A DNA stretch of 64,000 bases, from contig NZ_JAFBCU010000001.1 in NCBI RefSeq assembly GCF_016907875.1, positions 744,001-808,000 of the forward strand. The letters are read 5' to 3'. The stretch's first letter is position 1, and every line of letters begins with the position of its first letter. This document shows, in pieces, positions 1-10,699 of the stretch. A program made the translations under genes and the position numbers. Source of the stretch: Arthrobacter roseus. Lineage in GTDB: Bacteria > Actinomycetota > Actinomycetes > Actinomycetales > Micrococcaceae. The notes beneath the pieces were generated by a model. That model was not told the DNA's origin, made no database searches, and saw only the letters and a list, made by a program, of their open reading frames with translations.

Positions 1-586
1 TACGGGATTTCACCATCCGGTTACGCACGACGACAGGAAGCTCCAGTTCTTGACGGAACGGTGCGATTGCCTCGTACCTTTTGGAGATCTGTCGCCGTTC
101 GAAGAGTGTCTGGTAGTTTCCGCGGGTCGCCGGGTTGACCGAGAACAGCAGCACCCCAGCTGTCATCCGGTCGAGGCGGTGCATGGGGATCAGATCGGGC
201 AGCTCCAGCTGCACCCGCAAACGCACCAGAGTAGATTCGGAAATGTACGTACCGCCAGGTGTCGTGGGCAGAAAATGGGGTTTGTCCACGACGAGGAGGT
301 CATTGTCCTGATGGATGATGCCGATCTCCACTGGCATGCGCGTCTCTTCAGGCAGTTCCCGGTAGTACCAGATGAAGGTGTGCTCCGTCAGGGGTGTCGT
401 CGGGCTTAAAGGGGTTCCGCCGAGGCCCACCACTTCACCGCGCTCAAACCTGTTCTTGATTCCCGTTGGGTCTACGTGGCCAAAACGATCGAGAACGTAG
501 TCCATGGCGGTCTCCCAGGGGCCCTCGATGGGTAACCTCAGCCGGGTGGCATTGACGCCGTTGCGCACGGGGAGCGGAGACTGCAT
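1..586 (-). CDS. RluA-family pseudouridine synthase (3' end outside window)
   Basis: Translating the minus strand from the ATG at 586 gives 195 uninterrupted codons running off the window edge, so the C-terminus is missing. The product contains the RluA/RsuA-superfamily signature HRLDRMTAGVLLFS, whose Asp is the catalytic nucleophile that isomerises uridine in rRNA or tRNA. Upstream lies DNDLLVVDKPHFLPTTPGG, the usual 'long-lived K-P' strand of this family. The target RNA cannot be told from this fragment. It starts about 40 bases from the stop of the neighbouring glycosylase gene and runs the same way, so it may be the last gene of the Lhr-glycosylase transcription unit. Confidence 0.9.
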   Translation of the reverse strand, partial: MQSPLPVRNGVNATRLRLPIEGPWETAMDYVLDRFGHVDPTGIKNRFERGEVVGLGGTPLSPTTPLTEHTFIWYYRELPEETRMPVEIGIIHQDNDLLVVDKPHFLPTTPGGTYISESTLVRLRVQLELPDLIPMHRLDRMTAGVLLFSVNPATRGNYQTLFERRQISKRYEAIAPFRQELELPVVVRNRMVKSR

Positions 587-625
587 CACCCGAATAGCGT
601 ACCGGCCTCCGGCACGGCCAGAGAG

Positions 626-1423
626 CTATACCAGCGGTTGGCAGTTCGGGCAGTAGTAGACGTCTCGTAGAGCGAGCTCATTGGCGCCGAGCATGTCCTT
701 GACCACCGCCGTCCGGCACCGCAGGCAGCGGTTGCGGCCGTAGACCCAGAAACGATCGCCGTGGCGTCCGACGGCGGTCCCGGTCGTCGAGCGATTACTG
801 CGGTCCTTATTGGCCTCGAGGAGCGCCTTCGACAGGGTGACGATCCGCTCCAGATTGGGTACATCCGCCATGGGGGTAAAAGGGTTGACCCGTGCCAGGA
901 AGCACACTTCGCACCGGTAGATGTTCCCGAGTCCGGCGAGATTGCGCTGGTCCAGAAGTGCGACACCGACGGGTTCCTCCGGGTGGGAACGCAAGCGTCG
1001 GAGTGCTTCAGCCTCATCCCAACCCGGACCGAGTACGTCCGGTCCCAGGTAGCCGACGGCGTCGTCCTCATTGCGCCGGGACAGGACTTCCAGGATGCCT
1101 AATTCGAAACCAACGACGACGGCGCTATCCACCTCGAGCACGCAGCGCGCCTTGTGGGTTGGGCGTCTCCATCGCTCACCGCGCCCGTACACGTGCCAGG
1201 TGCCCTCCATTTTCAGGTGGGAATGGATGATGCTCCCATTCTCGGGGTCACCGATGCGGATCAGGAGGTGCTTTCCGCGGGACGCAACGTTCTCTACGAT
1301 CAGCCCGGACAGATCCACTGTGGCGTATTTGGGCACCCGGACATCGCACCTGATCAAAACCTTGCCCGCGAGTACGGCGTCCAGTTGCCGGGCTATCCGC
1401 CAGACGTTATCTCCCTCAGGCAC
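626..1423 (-). CDS. Fpg/Nei-family DNA glycosylase (endonuclease VIII-like)
   Basis: A 265-residue base-excision repair glycosylase/AP lyase for oxidised bases. It begins MPEGDNV: the Pro (after Met removal) and Glu are the catalytic residues of the Nei/Fpg family, and the D-N-V continuation is typical of actinobacterial Nei2-like enzymes. The helix-two-turn-helix is visible around residues 160-180 (LAGLGNIYRCEVC). A C-terminal zinc finger, CLRC near residue 235 and CPNC near residue 261, closes the protein. Its start overlaps the end of the lhr gene by 8 bases, which implies co-transcription. I am confident of the family, less so of whether it prefers Nei- or Fpg-type lesions. Confidence 0.93.
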   Translation of the reverse strand: MPEGDNVWRIARQLDAVLAGKVLIRCDVRVPKYATVDLSGLIVENVASRGKHLLIRIGDPENGSIIHSHLKMEGTWHVYGRGERWRRPTHKARCVLEVDSAVVVGFELGILEVLSRRNEDDAVGYLGPDVLGPGWDEAEALRRLRSHPEEPVGVALLDQRNLAGLGNIYRCEVCFLARVNPFTPMADVPNLERIVTLSKALLEANKDRSNRSTTGTAVGRHGDRFWVYGRNRCLRCRTAVVKDMLGANELALRDVYYCPNCQPLV

Positions 1424-4400
1424 GGATTCTTAACCCCCTTGGAGTGGTGTAGAAACCGGCGTGGATGAGTGCTGATGCCATGGGTGTGTCCAGTATGGAT
1501 TCGCCGTTGACTTTTTCGACCGCCATTTTGTCTGCGGCACCACGGCGGATGATGCTGACGAGGGCGGCCGCCGCAATGCTTAGCTCTACCGGGTCCTCGC
1601 TGAAAGACAGCAGTGTTTTACCGCCGCGTTCAACGTAGAGCGACAACTTCCCGTCCACGAGAACCACGAGCGCGCCGGCTTTGCGCCCAGGTCTGTGTCC
1701 GTTCTCGAGACTCGGCCAGGACAGGGCTGCACCGTACGGGTTGGCGGGGTCTGTCGCCGCGAGTGCCACAGCCGACGGCGTAACGTCACCGAGCTGGTTG
1801 TCGTGAGAAAACGATCTGAGCCGGTCAACGGTTGCGGGCACGGCGAACTGTGCAGCCCCCAACTGTTCGATGAAGTAACCACGGCGGGACCTGCCCATTT
1901 CCTCCAGCCGAGCCAGTACTTTGTACATCAACCCGAAGCCGCCCGGCGTCCCCTCATTGGCTACTGCGCCGCGCGTGACCACTCCATAGCGGTCCATGAG
2001 TAGTTCCGCGGTTGCGTGCGCGTGCACGGTGACGTCCGGTTCGACGCCGGGCAGCACGCTCCAACGGCCAGCGACCATGGGCGGGGCGTTGCGTGGTTGG
2101 CGGTGGTCGCCGTCGACCGAGAGCTTCATCGACGCGCCGGTGAGTGACGCACCTGGAGCACGGCCAGGGCGGCTCAGCCTGGCGGATCGTGCCCGGCCGG
2201 GGGAGGCCTTACGTTTGTGTGCCGTTTTGCCTCCGCTGAGCAGCGACCGAACCGGCGTGAAGGTGTCGTTACTGATCCTGCCCGCCCACACGAGCTCCCA
2301 GAGCGCCTGGATGACGGCATCATCAGCGGAACCGGTGGGGCCCAGCGTTTGAACCAGCTGTCGGAAGAAGTAGGCACCGCCACCCTCCAACGTTGTGAGC
2401 AACTGGGATTGCAACTCTGAGGGTTCAAAATTGGCCGCGGGGTTCAGCGTCAACGGAGCGTTCTCGGTCAGGTGCAGGGCGATCCAACCGTCGTTGCCCG
2501 GAAGCGCACCTGCGCCGGACCATTGCACTTCGCCGGTGGCTGTGAGCTCGTCGAGCATCGACGGCGCGTAGTTGGCCACCCGTGATCCGAGAATCAGCGG
2601 CTCCCAGGCGGAGGCCGGGATGGGAACACCTGAGAGCTGGTCCACCACGGTCGCAACGCCGTCGAGCCCTCTCAGCGTAGAGCCGACATGCTGCCATACA
2701 GGCAGGAACCTGCCGTACGTTGGTGGGTCCACTGGCTCCACCTCGTGCCGAAGGGCAGCCAGGGAACGACGGCGCAGCCGCCGCAGGACCTCGACGTCGC
2801 ACCACTCGGAGGAGGCCGGGCGGTGGGAATCGTCTGTTGCTGGCAGCGCTTCCGTGGGTCGGAATTCGCCTTCAACGACACGGTTTTCATGGCTTAGTCG
2901 CTGAAGGGTGGCGGTGACCACGGCAACGCCGAGCCCCAGCCGGGCAGCCGCTTCGCCCGCTGTGAATGGTCCGTGGGTGCGCGCGTAGCGTCCTACCAGG
3001 TCACCCAGCGGATCGGCGACCGGCTCAATGAAGGCCAGGGGAATCCCCATGGGCAGCGGAACTCCAACGGCGTCTCGCAACCGGGCAGCATCTTCTACGG
3101 CAGCGATGCGTTGGATGCTCGCCATGCCAACGGTGAACGCACGGTTGGCACGGGTCAGTTCGGCGACGTGTTGATCGACCAGTTCGCAATCTTCCAGGCG
3201 GGCTGATATCTCGGCGGTCGAAAGCGGCCCGAGGAGCCGGAGCAGGTCGGCTATGCCCTCTGCGCCACGAGCTTTCCGGTCTGGCGCCAGACGCTGCAGT
3301 TCCTCTTCCGTCTGGGCAATGACCTTTGCATCCAGCAGTTCCCGCAATTCGGCTCTGCCGAGGAGTTCGTTCAGCAGCGTCGGGTCCAGTGACAAAGCTG
3401 CTGCTCGGCGTTCAGCCAAGGGGGAGTCGCCTTCATAGAGGAAGGACGCAACATAGCCGAAGAGGATAGACCGTGCGAAGGGCGAGGGCTGGGACGTGGT
3501 TGTTTCCACAACCCGTATTTCACGGCGCTCGATGGAGGCAGCAATGCCTTTCAGTGCTGGGAGATCGTAGACATCCTGCAAGCATTCACGCACTGTTTCA
3601 AGAACTATCGGAAACGTGGGGTACTTACGGGCGACGTCCAGCAACTGGGCCGAACGTTGCCGCTGCTGCCAGAGAGGGGAGCGCTTTCCCGGATGTTGCC
3701 GAGGCAGAAGTAGCGCCCTGGCTGCGCATTCACGGAAACGAGAAGCGAACAACGCTGATCCGCCCACCTCCGCCGTCACGATCCGGTCCAGATCGTCGGC
3801 GTCGAACAGGAAGAGGTCCGCTCCCGGCGGTTCATCGTCCATGAGTGGTACCCGCAGCACAATGCCGTCGTCGGACGCCATCGCTGAACCGTCCAAACCG
3901 TACCGCGCATGAAGCCTGGCACCCACGGCCAGCGCCCACGGCGCATGGACCGGCATCCCGAAGGGGCTGTGCAGGATGACGCGCCAGTCACCGAGTTCAT
4001 CGTGGAAGCGTTCAACCACCAGATTGCGATCGCTGGGGATCACTTCTGTAGCAACCTGTTGCTCGGAAATATAACTGACCAGGTTACCCGCAGCCCACGC
4101 GTCCAGGCCGATGGCGGCGCACCGTTCCAGCGCAGACTCCCGTGAAGATCCGCTGATTTCGCGGACAAAAGCGCCCAGTGCCCGGCCCAGATCTACTGGA
4201 CGTCCGAGTGAATCGCCTTTCCAGAACGGCAGTTTTCCAGGCTGCCCGAATGCCGGTGATACCAAGACGCGATCGTGGGTGATGTCCTCGATCCGCCAAC
4301 TGGTGGCGCCGAGAGCGAAGACATCGCCCACCCGCGACTCGTAAACCATCTCCTCATCGAGCTCGCCCACACGCCGGCCGCCCTTGTTGGCAGATTCCTC

Positions 4401-6113
4401 CGAACCAACAATGTAGACACCGAAGAGGCCGCGGTCCGGGATAGTACCCCCGGAGATGACAGCCAAACGCTGGGCGCCGGGACGTCCGGTGATGGTTCCC
4501 TCGGTCCGGTCCCACACAATGCGCGGCCTTAATTCCGAGAACTCATCCGATGGGTAGCGGCCAGACAGCAGATCCAGGGTGGCATCAAAGGCGGAGCGGG
4601 GAAGCGTGGTGAACGGAGCGGAACGGCGCACGACGTCGAACCATTCCTCCACATCGATGGATTCAAGCGCTGTGGCAGCGACGGTCTGCTGAGCGAGGAT
4701 GTCCAACGGGTTGGTGGGGATGTTGAGCGGCTCGATCTGGCCGGAGAGCATGCGTTCCACGGTGACAGCGGTGTTGACCAGGTCTCCGCGGTGCTTGGGG
4801 AACAGGACGCCCTGGGATACCTCGCCCACCTGGTGACCGGCACGGCCTACGCGCTGAAGTCCACTCGCTACCGAGTGCGGTGATTCAACCTGAACCACCA
4901 GATCCACGGCGCCCATATCGATTCCGAGTTCCAGCGATGAGGTTGCGACGACGCAGCGTAGTCTCCCAGCCTTGAGATCGTCTTCGATCAGCGCACGTTG
5001 ATCCTTGGACACGGAACCATGGTGTGCGCGAGCAAGGACCGGATCCGCTCCCTGCGACAGTCCCGCCTGCGCCACGATCTGGGCCGGCGGGTTGCGGTGC
5101 TCGGCAACCTCGGCAACCCCGCCGTCGCGCATATTGTCCCCGGCAACTCGGCCCTCATGGATCTCGTTCAGCCGCGCCGTTAGTCGTTCCGCTAGACGCC
5201 GAGAGTTTGCGAACACGATCGTGGACCGATTTGCCTCAACGAGGTCAACGATCTTCTCCTCAACGTGCGGCCAGATGCTGGCCTGCGGTGAGTAGCCGCC
5301 GTCGTTCGTTGCGCTGTCTGAGCCTGAGTCTGCGCCTGAGTCTGAGCCTGAGGGGGAGGGGGCCGAACCCAGTTCCGTCATGTCCTCCACAGGTACAGTC
5401 ACGGTGATGTCCCAGGTTTTGCGCGACGGCGGTGCCACGATCTCCACGGGCGCGTTCCCACCGAGGAACCGGGCCACAGTTTCTTTGGGTTCCACCGTGG
5501 CCGAGAGACCAATCCGTTGGATCGGCCGTTCGAGCATGGCATCAAGGCGCGCCAACGAGACGGCCAGATGCGCGCCCCTTTTGGTGCCAGCAACGGCATG
5601 GACCTCGTCGATGATGACAGTGTCCACCTCCGAGAGGGTTTCCCGGGACTTCGAGGTGAGCATCAGAAACAGGGACTCTGGCGTGGTGATCAGGATGTCC
5701 GGGGGCCTGCTGAGCAACTGTCGCCGTTCCGACTGTGGGGTGTCCCCGCTCCGGACGCCTACCGTGATCTCCGGTGTGGGCAGGTCCAGCCGGCGGGCGG
5801 TTTGGGTGATTCCGATGAGCGGTGCCCGAAGGTTGCGTTCCACATCTACGCCGAGAGCCTTCAATGGCGATATATACAGCACGCGCGTTGAACGCCGACC
5901 CTTCTCCGCCGAAGGTGGCGTCACCAACAACCGGTCCAACGCCCAGAGAAACGCCGCGAGTGTTTTACCAGAGCCAGTCGGCGCAACAACGAGCGCGTTA
6001 GCCCCGCGGGATACGGCCTCCCAGGCACCCACCTGCGCGGGTGTGGGCTCGGCGAAGGCACCGGCGAACCACTCTCTGGTGGCCGGGGTGAACTTCTCCA
6101 GCACCTGCGTCAT
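1416..6113 (-). CDS. lhr: Lhr-type superfamily 2 DNA helicase
   Basis: A large (about 1565 aa) Lhr helicase, an ATP-dependent 3'-5' translocase linked to DNA repair. Motif I is [12 protein letters not shown] near residue 50, motif II is DEVH near residue 170, and the second RecA domain contains [12 protein letters not shown]. The remaining ~900 residues are the long winged-helix/β-barrel C-terminal region that distinguishes full-length Lhr from other SF2 helicases. A GTG six codons upstream (6131) is also possible; I prefer the ATG at 6113. A Ser/Asp/Gly-rich spacer (residues ~255-285) is encoded by short repeats near 5310-5360. It overlaps the Nei-like gene downstream, a repair-gene pairing that makes functional sense. 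Confidence 0.93.
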   Translation of the reverse strand: MTQVLEKFTPATREWFAGAFAEPTPAQVGAWEAVSRGANALVVAPTGSGKTLAAFLWALDRLLVTPPSAEKGRRSTRVLYISPLKALGVDVERNLRAPLIGITQTARRLDLPTPEITVGVRSGDTPQSERRQLLSRPPDILITTPESLFLMLTSKSRETLSEVDTVIIDEVHAVAGTKRGAHLAVSLARLDAMLERPIQRIGLSATVEPKETVARFLGGNAPVEIVAPPSRKTWDITVTVPVEDMTELGSAPSPSGSDSGADSGSDSATNDGGYSPQASIWPHVEEKIVDLVEANRSTIVFANSRRLAERLTARLNEIHEGRVAGDNMRDGGVAEVAEHRNPPAQIVAQAGLSQGADPVLARAHHGSVSKDQRALIEDDLKAGRLRCVVATSSLELGIDMGAVDLVVQVESPHSVASGLQRVGRAGHQVGEVSQGVLFPKHRGDLVNTAVTVERMLSGQIEPLNIPTNPLDILAQQTVAATALESIDVEEWFDVVRRSAPFTTLPRSAFDATLDLLSGRYPSDEFSELRPRIVWDRTEGTITGRPGAQRLAVISGGTIPDRGLFGVYIVGSEESANKGGRRVGELDEEMVYESRVGDVFALGATSWRIEDITHDRVLVSPAFGQPGKLPFWKGDSLGRPVDLGRALGAFVREISGSSRESALERCAAIGLDAWAAGNLVSYISEQQVATEVIPSDRNLVVERFHDELGDWRVILHSPFGMPVHAPWALAVGARLHARYGLDGSAMASDDGIVLRVPLMDDEPPGADLFLFDADDLDRIVTAEVGGSALFASRFRECAARALLLPRQHPGKRSPLWQQRQRSAQLLDVARKYPTFPIVLETVRECLQDVYDLPALKGIAASIERREIRVVETTTSQPSPFARSILFGYVASFLYEGDSPLAERRAAALSLDPTLLNELLGRAELRELLDAKVIAQTEEELQRLAPDRKARGAEGIADLLRLLGPLSTAEISARLEDCELVDQHVAELTRANRAFTVGMASIQRIAAVEDAARLRDAVGVPLPMGIPLAFIEPVADPLGDLVGRYARTHGPFTAGEAAARLGLGVAVVTATLQRLSHENRVVEGEFRPTEALPATDDSHRPASSEWCDVEVLRRLRRRSLAALRHEVEPVDPPTYGRFLPVWQHVGSTLRGLDGVATVVDQLSGVPIPASAWEPLILGSRVANYAPSMLDELTATGEVQWSGAGALPGNDGWIALHLTENAPLTLNPAANFEPSELQSQLLTTLEGGGAYFFRQLVQTLGPTGSADDAVIQALWELVWAGRISNDTFTPVRSLLSGGKTAHKRKASPGRARSARLSRPGRAPGASLTGASMKLSVDGDHRQPRNAPPMVAGRWSVLPGVEPDVTVHAHATAELLMDRYGVVTRGAVANEGTPGGFGLMYKVLARLEEMGRSRRGYFIEQLGAAQFAVPATVDRLRSFSHDNQLGDVTPSAVALAATDPANPYGAALSWPSLENGHRPGRKAGALVVLVDGKLSLYVERGGKTLLSFSEDPVELSIAAAALVSIIRRGAADKMAVEKVNGESILDTPMASALIHAGFYTTPRGLRIRA

Positions 6114-6251
6114 GGCTTTATCATCCAACACTGGACGGACATTTTTCGAAATGGGCTACAGAACCGAGTCCCCAACACCGGTAGAGTGGGTCACGGTGAG
6201 CCGGGAAGTCTGGTCGGCGTGTATTTTGCGCGCTCTCAATCCAAGGACTTT

Positions 6252-7598
6252 ATGACAAAACATAGGAATCCCGCCCAGAAAAGCAGCATCTTCAGCCGGG
6301 GAAGTTACCCCGAGCACCTGCGCATTACCGCGATCCTCCGCAAGGAAACTGTTGGCGGAGTACTTCTCCTCGCAGCGACCGTCGTAGCCCTCATCCTTGC
6401 CAACGGCCCCGCAGCAGACGCCTACTTTGCCCTGCGTGAGTACAAGATCGGCTACGAACCGTGGCACTTGAAGCTGAGCCTGGGAACGTGGGCCGCAGAC
6501 GGGTTGCTCGCGATCTTCTTCTTCCTGGCCGGCCTCGAACTGAAACGCGAGTTCATCGCCGGGGACCTCCGCACGCCCAGCCGGGCTATAGTCCCGGTCG
6601 CTGCGGCGATGGGCGGCGTCATCGTACCAGCGTTGGTTTTCGTTGCCATTGCGGCCACCGCGGGCCCGGAAGTCCTCCGAGGGTGGGCCATCCCGACGGC
6701 AACTGACATTGCGTTCGCCGTCGCCGTGCTCGCCGTCGTTGGCACCCACCTGCCCAGCGCGCTGCGTATTTTTCTCCTGACGCTCGCCGTAGTCGATGAC
6801 CTGCTCGCCATCGCGATTATCGCGTTCTTCTATTCCGGTGAAATTCAGGTGCTCCCACTACTGCTGGCGCTCCTCCCGCTGGCTCTCTACGCTTTCCTCG
6901 CCCACCGCTTCTCCGGTTTCTTCGGCCGGAAATCGTCGGCGGCTTGGCTGTTCCTCCTGCCTCTGGGGCTTCTGGTGTGGGCGCTGGTGCACGCCTCCGG
7001 GGTCCACGCGACGGTTGCCGGTGTCCTGCTTGGCTTCGCGGTTCCGGTGTTGGCTGCCCGGGCCAAGGGACAACCACGGCCCGACGACGGCGCCCACGAT
7101 GGGCTGGCGGCCATCCTTGAGCATCGGTTGCGGCCCCTTTCCGCGGGAGTCGCGGTTCCGATCTTCGCGTTTTTCTCGGCCGGCGTTGCCATTGGCGGTT
7201 GGGACGGTTTTGTCACCGCCGTCTCCGACCCACTCGCAGTGGGGATCGTCGTCGCACTGGTCGTGGGCAAACCCGTGGGTATCCTGCTCGCCGCGTGGGG
7301 CGTCACGAAGGCCACCCGGGCAGAACTGGACCCGGACCTGTCGTGGACAGACTTGTTGGGTGTTGCAATGCTTGCGGGCGTCGGCTTCACGGTGTCTCTG
7401 CTGATCAGCGAGCTCGCGTTCGGTTCCGGCAGTATCCATGATGACCACGGCAAGGTCGCCATCCTCGTTGGCTCGCTCCTCGCAGCGCTGTTAGCCAGCA
7501 TTGTCCTGCGGATGCGTAACCGCCATTACCGGCGGCTGGAGTTGAAGGAAAAGGTCGATGCCGATCACGATGGAACCCCGGATGTCTTCGAGCACTGA
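6252..7598 (+). CDS. nhaA: Na+/H+ antiporter NhaA
   Basis: About 448 residues with 11-12 hydrophobic segments. This inner-membrane electrogenic antiporter exports Na+ or Li+ in exchange for 2 H+. The paired aspartates of the ion site are in [17 protein letters not shown], and the [13 protein letters not shown] segment carries the partner Asp of unwound helix IV. The ATG at 6252 is chosen because AAGGA lies five bases upstream; a longer reading frame (from 6186) lacks such a site. The C-terminal tail ends [14 protein letters not shown], which resembles a calcium-binding DxDxDG loop and is not part of the core fold. It is transcribed divergently from lhr. Confidence 0.95.
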   Translation: MTKHRNPAQKSSIFSRGSYPEHLRITAILRKETVGGVLLLAATVVALILANGPAADAYFALREYKIGYEPWHLKLSLGTWAADGLLAIFFFLAGLELKREFIAGDLRTPSRAIVPVAAAMGGVIVPALVFVAIAATAGPEVLRGWAIPTATDIAFAVAVLAVVGTHLPSALRIFLLTLAVVDDLLAIAIIAFFYSGEIQVLPLLLALLPLALYAFLAHRFSGFFGRKSSAAWLFLLPLGLLVWALVHASGVHATVAGVLLGFAVPVLAARAKGQPRPDDGAHDGLAAILEHRLRPLSAGVAVPIFAFFSAGVAIGGWDGFVTAVSDPLAVGIVVALVVGKPVGILLAAWGVTKATRAELDPDLSWTDLLGVAMLAGVGFTVSLLISELAFGSGSIHDDHGKVAILVGSLLAALLASIVLRMRNRHYRRLELKEKVDADHDGTPDVFEH

Positions 7599-7622
7599 CG
7601 GTCCGGCGATAAACTTCCCGGT

Positions 7623-8483
7623 ATGAGCACTGGGCCTGTTGATCTGCCGCATCCGATCACACGGCAGTTGTTCCCCAGCCCCGTTCTACCCGGAACAGGG
7701 TGGCCGGGAGACCCTGCTTCGCCCACAACTCCGGTGGCTGAAAACGCGGACGACGTCGTAGCCCGGGCGGCCAGCACCCGGCACCTTGAATTACTGGACG
7801 CGCAGGTTTCCGTGTGCAGGGCCTGTCCCCGGCTCGTGAACTGGCGGGAACAGATTGCCCGCGACAAACGTAAGGCTTCAGCCGCTGAACCGTACTGGGG
7901 CCGGCCGATCCCCGGGTACGGCAGCTCCCATCCGAGGGTTCTCATTGTGGGACTGGCCCCGGCGGCAACGGGCAGCAACCGGACGGGGCGTGCCTTCACG
8001 GGAGATATGGCTGGCGTCTGGTTGTTTGGCGCACTATACCGGGCAGGCTTGGCGGTTCAGGAAACCAGTGTTTCGGCGGGGGATGGTCAGGAACTCATCG
8101 ATACCCGTATGGTTTCCACCGTCCGCTGCGCGCCGCCGGACAACAAGCCCACGATCGCCGAACGCGATACCTGCGCGCCATGGCTCGACGCTGAGCTGAA
8201 ATTCGTCCTGCCCAGCGTGAAAGTGATCGTTTGCCTGGGTTCCTACGGGTGGTCAGCTGCCTTCCGCGCCCTGAAACGCTGCGGCTACACCGTTCCCCGA
8301 CCGCTGCCGAAGTTTGGGCACGCTGCGCGCGTGGAAGTCCAACCACCGGAGGGGGACGCCGGACGCGCCGTCGTCGTTCTGGGCTGTTTCCATCCCAGCC
8401 AGCGCAATACGTTCACGGGAAAGTTGACCGTTCCCATGATTGACGCCGTTATTGGCGACGCAGCGGCCATCGCCGGCAGGTGA
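7623..8483 (+). CDS. udgB: Family 5 uracil-DNA glycosylase (UdgB type)
   Basis: A 286-residue UDG-superfamily enzyme that excises uracil, and often hypoxanthine, from DNA. The active-site block GLAPAATGSNRTGRAFTGD is characteristic of family 5, which has Ala where other families carry Asp or Asn. The second motif is HPSQRNTFTG. N-terminal CRAC and later cysteines (CAPP, CLG) fit the four-cysteine [4Fe-4S] cluster of families 4 and 5. The gene starts 25 bases after nhaA and its stop abuts the stop of the convergent lipoprotein gene. The family assignment is firm; substrate range is inferred from relatives. Confidence 0.93.
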   Translation: MSTGPVDLPHPITRQLFPSPVLPGTGWPGDPASPTTPVAENADDVVARAASTRHLELLDAQVSVCRACPRLVNWREQIARDKRKASAAEPYWGRPIPGYGSSHPRVLIVGLAPAATGSNRTGRAFTGDMAGVWLFGALYRAGLAVQETSVSAGDGQELIDTRMVSTVRCAPPDNKPTIAERDTCAPWLDAELKFVLPSVKVIVCLGSYGWSAAFRALKRCGYTVPRPLPKFGHAARVEVQPPEGDAGRAVVVLGCFHPSQRNTFTGKLTVPMIDAVIGDAAAIAGR

Positions 8484-9161
8484 CTACTTAGCAGGTGTGA
8501 AGGGCTGGAACGTGCCGATGGTCAGCAGCTTGATGTCCGCGTTGGCGCAGCCCGTGCTTTCGAATGGAACCAGTAGGGAGCTGGTGTTCTCGGGCGGGTA
8601 GACGCGGATCGCGGTGGTCTTGACCTGCTCGCACTCAGTGTATTTACCGGCGCGAGTCTCCATCAGCTCTGCCGCCGCCGATGCACCAGGCTTTAGTTCA
8701 TTGGCAACTGGGGCCTTCTCCGACGCACGTTCCGCCGCAGCGCCCACCTGGTCGCCATTGGCAACGAACGAGACGCCGGCCCAACCGTGCAGGACACAGT
8801 TTTTGCTGCCTGTATTCGTCAAGACCAACTCACGCAACACACCGCTTGCTGCGCCAGCACCGGGATTTGTGACAATTTCCCCGCTCAGCATTCCCGCCGT
8901 GCAGCGGTTCTGGATGGGATCGGTCGGGGTGGGCGAAGGTGTTGCCGTTTCACTCGGCACCGCGGTGGTGGTGGCGGTGTAGGTGGGGTCCGACGACGGC
9001 GTCGCGATCGCCGGTTTGGTGGACGGCGACGCGGTGGTCGTCGTCGGTGAGGTGTCGCCTGAAGCCTCTGGCGTTGAAGTGCCACAGCCCCCGAGGAACA
9101 GCAGCGAACTGAGCGCCGCGGCAACGACAAGGGTGGGGGACTTACTACGCACAATATTCAT
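8484..9161 (-). CDS. Secreted lipoprotein with DUF4232 domain
   Basis: A 225-residue exported lipoprotein. The N-terminal signal peptide ends in a lipobox (LFLGGC, Cys near residue 26). A Thr/Ser/Pro-rich linker follows (residues ~30-85), then a C-terminal β-rich region around CVLHGWAGVSFV that matches the DUF4232 family. Three cysteines in the domain could form disulfides. DUF4232 proteins are common actinobacterial surface lipoproteins of unknown function. It ends directly against udgB (convergent) and shows no operon partner. Confidence 0.8.
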   Translation of the reverse strand: MNIVRSKSPTLVVAAALSSLLFLGGCGTSTPEASGDTSPTTTTASPSTKPAIATPSSDPTYTATTTAVPSETATPSPTPTDPIQNRCTAGMLSGEIVTNPGAGAASGVLRELVLTNTGSKNCVLHGWAGVSFVANGDQVGAAAERASEKAPVANELKPGASAAAELMETRAGKYTECEQVKTTAIRVYPPENTSSLLVPFESTGCANADIKLLTIGTFQPFTPAK

Positions 9162-9224
9162 AGCAACACCTCACCGCAACGACATGGCCGAGTCAACTAT
9201 GACGCGGCCAGTGTTGCAGAGACT

Positions 9225-9941
9225 TTACTTGGTGGACGTGCGCGTACGGGCCAGCGCAATGCCGCCCACGATCAGCCCGAGAACCACTGCACCCAGGCCA
9301 AGGTAGCCGGGAACCGGCGAGGCGTCGTCGTCTGCTGACACACGCTCGGTGCTGTTACCGGTGGCTTCTGCGTCCTCCTCAGTGCCGGACGCCGCGTGGT
9401 GGTCTTCCTCGGTGGCTTCGGTCAGGGTGTAAGAGGGGGCAGGAGCCTCCAACTCGTGGGGATCCTGGCCTTCAGCCGGCATCTCGGACCAGTCCGTCTC
9501 GCCCTCGGCGCACTTCTGCAGCACCGGGAACGCCAGGGTTTCACCGGATTTGTCCGGATTCTGGATCTGGACTTCGAGTGCCATCCGGTAGCCATCCTCA
9601 AGAGGGGTCTTGGGGGTGTAAACAATTTTCCCGACATGCTTGGTGATGGAGCTGCCATCTTCAAGCGTCAGTGGTTCGTCCAGCTTTTCCTCCACCTTCT
9701 TCACGTCCCAGCCCGCGTAAACGGTGGGCTTCGCGTCTGCAATGGTGTCTGGAATGTCGATAGTGAAACTTGTGGTGGGGGAGTCCTCACACCCGTGGGA
9801 GGCGGCGAAGGTGAGGACGGAGTAGGCGCCGGCGTCGGTGGAATCTGGTGTCACGGTGACGTGGGCACTGGCCGAAGCGACGCCCGCGGTCATGAGACCC
9901 AGGGTTGCAACGGAAGCAAGGAGGGTACGGCGAATCTGCAT
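9225..9941 (-). CDS. YcnI-like DUF1775 exported protein
   Basis: The ATG at 9941, preceded by GAAAGG at seven bases, starts a 238-residue protein; a GTG five codons upstream is less likely. A signal peptide ends near ASA-HVTVTPD. The mature start with His-Val is the hallmark of YcnI (DUF1775) proteins, whose N-terminal His binds Cu(II) in the Bacillus protein. A conserved Trp follows in VYAGWDVKKVEE. The C-terminus has an Asp/Glu/Ser-rich linker, one transmembrane helix and a short basic tail, so the domain is anchored outside the cell. The next gene upstream on the same strand encodes a His-rich membrane protein, suggesting shared copper handling (inference). Confidence 0.88.
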   Translation of the reverse strand: MQIRRTLLASVATLGLMTAGVASASAHVTVTPDSTDAGAYSVLTFAASHGCEDSPTTSFTIDIPDTIADAKPTVYAGWDVKKVEEKLDEPLTLEDGSSITKHVGKIVYTPKTPLEDGYRMALEVQIQNPDKSGETLAFPVLQKCAEGETDWSEMPAEGQDPHELEAPAPSYTLTEATEEDHHAASGTEEDAEATGNSTERVSADDDASPVPGYLGLGAVVLGLIVGGIALARTRTSTK

Positions 9942-9999
9942 GGGAAAACCTTTCACTGTGCGCGGCGCTGTGGCCTGCGCGGGAATAATTGGATACGGG

Positions 10000-10587
10000 T
10001 CAGTGAGAGGTTATGGGTGGTCCGCGGGACGGGGGCGCCACGAGGTACGGCGAGGTTACAGGCTTTGGCGTCGCTACCGGTACGAGTAGTCGGATCGGCA
10101 GTTGTGGCTGTGTCAGTTGAGGTGGGCTGAAGAGCGGCCTCAGCCACGCAGCGGTAGCATGAATGGCTTCCTCGCCGCGGGTGATGACGACGGCGGTTGC
10201 CACCGTTGCCAGGGCATGGGCGATGAACATCGCGCTGCCAAGGCCTGCGTCGACTGGCTGGTGATGAAGCCCTGCGCCCGCCGTGGTGCAGGTAGTTATT
10301 GCGTGGTGGGCGTGGGATCCCGGTTCGCAGTGGACTGCGGCTGAGAGCGTGCCGAAGAGGTGGTGCAGCCCGCCCTGTGCAGCGGACAGGATCAGCGTGA
10401 GAACCGGTAGGGACAGGGTTCGCTTGGCGGCTGTAGTCACAGCGAGCATGGTCAGGGCTGTCAGCCCGACGACGACGGCCGGATCCGGCAACGATCCACC
10501 ACCGGCAAGGTGGGCAATGGATGAGAGCGCAATAATGACTGCCGTGATGACACTCGCACGGAGCAGCCTGGCGTGATGCTGGCGCAC
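10000..10587 (-). CDS. Four-helix membrane protein with His/Cys-rich loop
   Basis: A 195-residue protein with about four hydrophobic segments (residues ~9-28, 36-52, 58-75, 118-137) and a Pro-rich C-terminal tail. The loop between helices 3 and 4 carries many metal-ligand residues: HHLFG, HCEPGSHAHH and LHHQP. I do not recognise a named family. It lies upstream of the YcnI-like gene on the same strand with a gap of about 60 bases, consistent with an operon. Histidine clusters plus a YcnI partner suggest a role in copper or another transition metal, but this is inferred only from composition and neighbourhood. Confidence 0.7.
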   Translation of the reverse strand: MRQHHARLLRASVITAVIIALSSIAHLAGGGSLPDPAVVVGLTALTMLAVTTAAKRTLSLPVLTLILSAAQGGLHHLFGTLSAAVHCEPGSHAHHAITTCTTAGAGLHHQPVDAGLGSAMFIAHALATVATAVVITRGEEAIHATAAWLRPLFSPPQLTQPQLPIRLLVPVATPKPVTSPYLVAPPSRGPPITSH

Positions 10588-10699
10588 GACTACTCCTTTT
10601 CTATCGCTTGTAGAACTCGCGCTTCAGTCTAGGGTAGTTCGTTGCAGCGCTCGAGTTGGCTGGGTTACCGTACCCAAGCGTTCGGCACGAATTCTCAGC

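Noticed and set aside
50-409. 119-codon plus-strand open frame
   Set aside because: Antisense to the pseudouridine synthase, whose catalytic motif reads clearly on the other strand.
5380-6255. Long plus-strand open frame (291 codons)
   Set aside because: Lies antisense inside lhr, has low-complexity Arg/Ser composition and no homology. It is a shadow of high-GC coding sequence.
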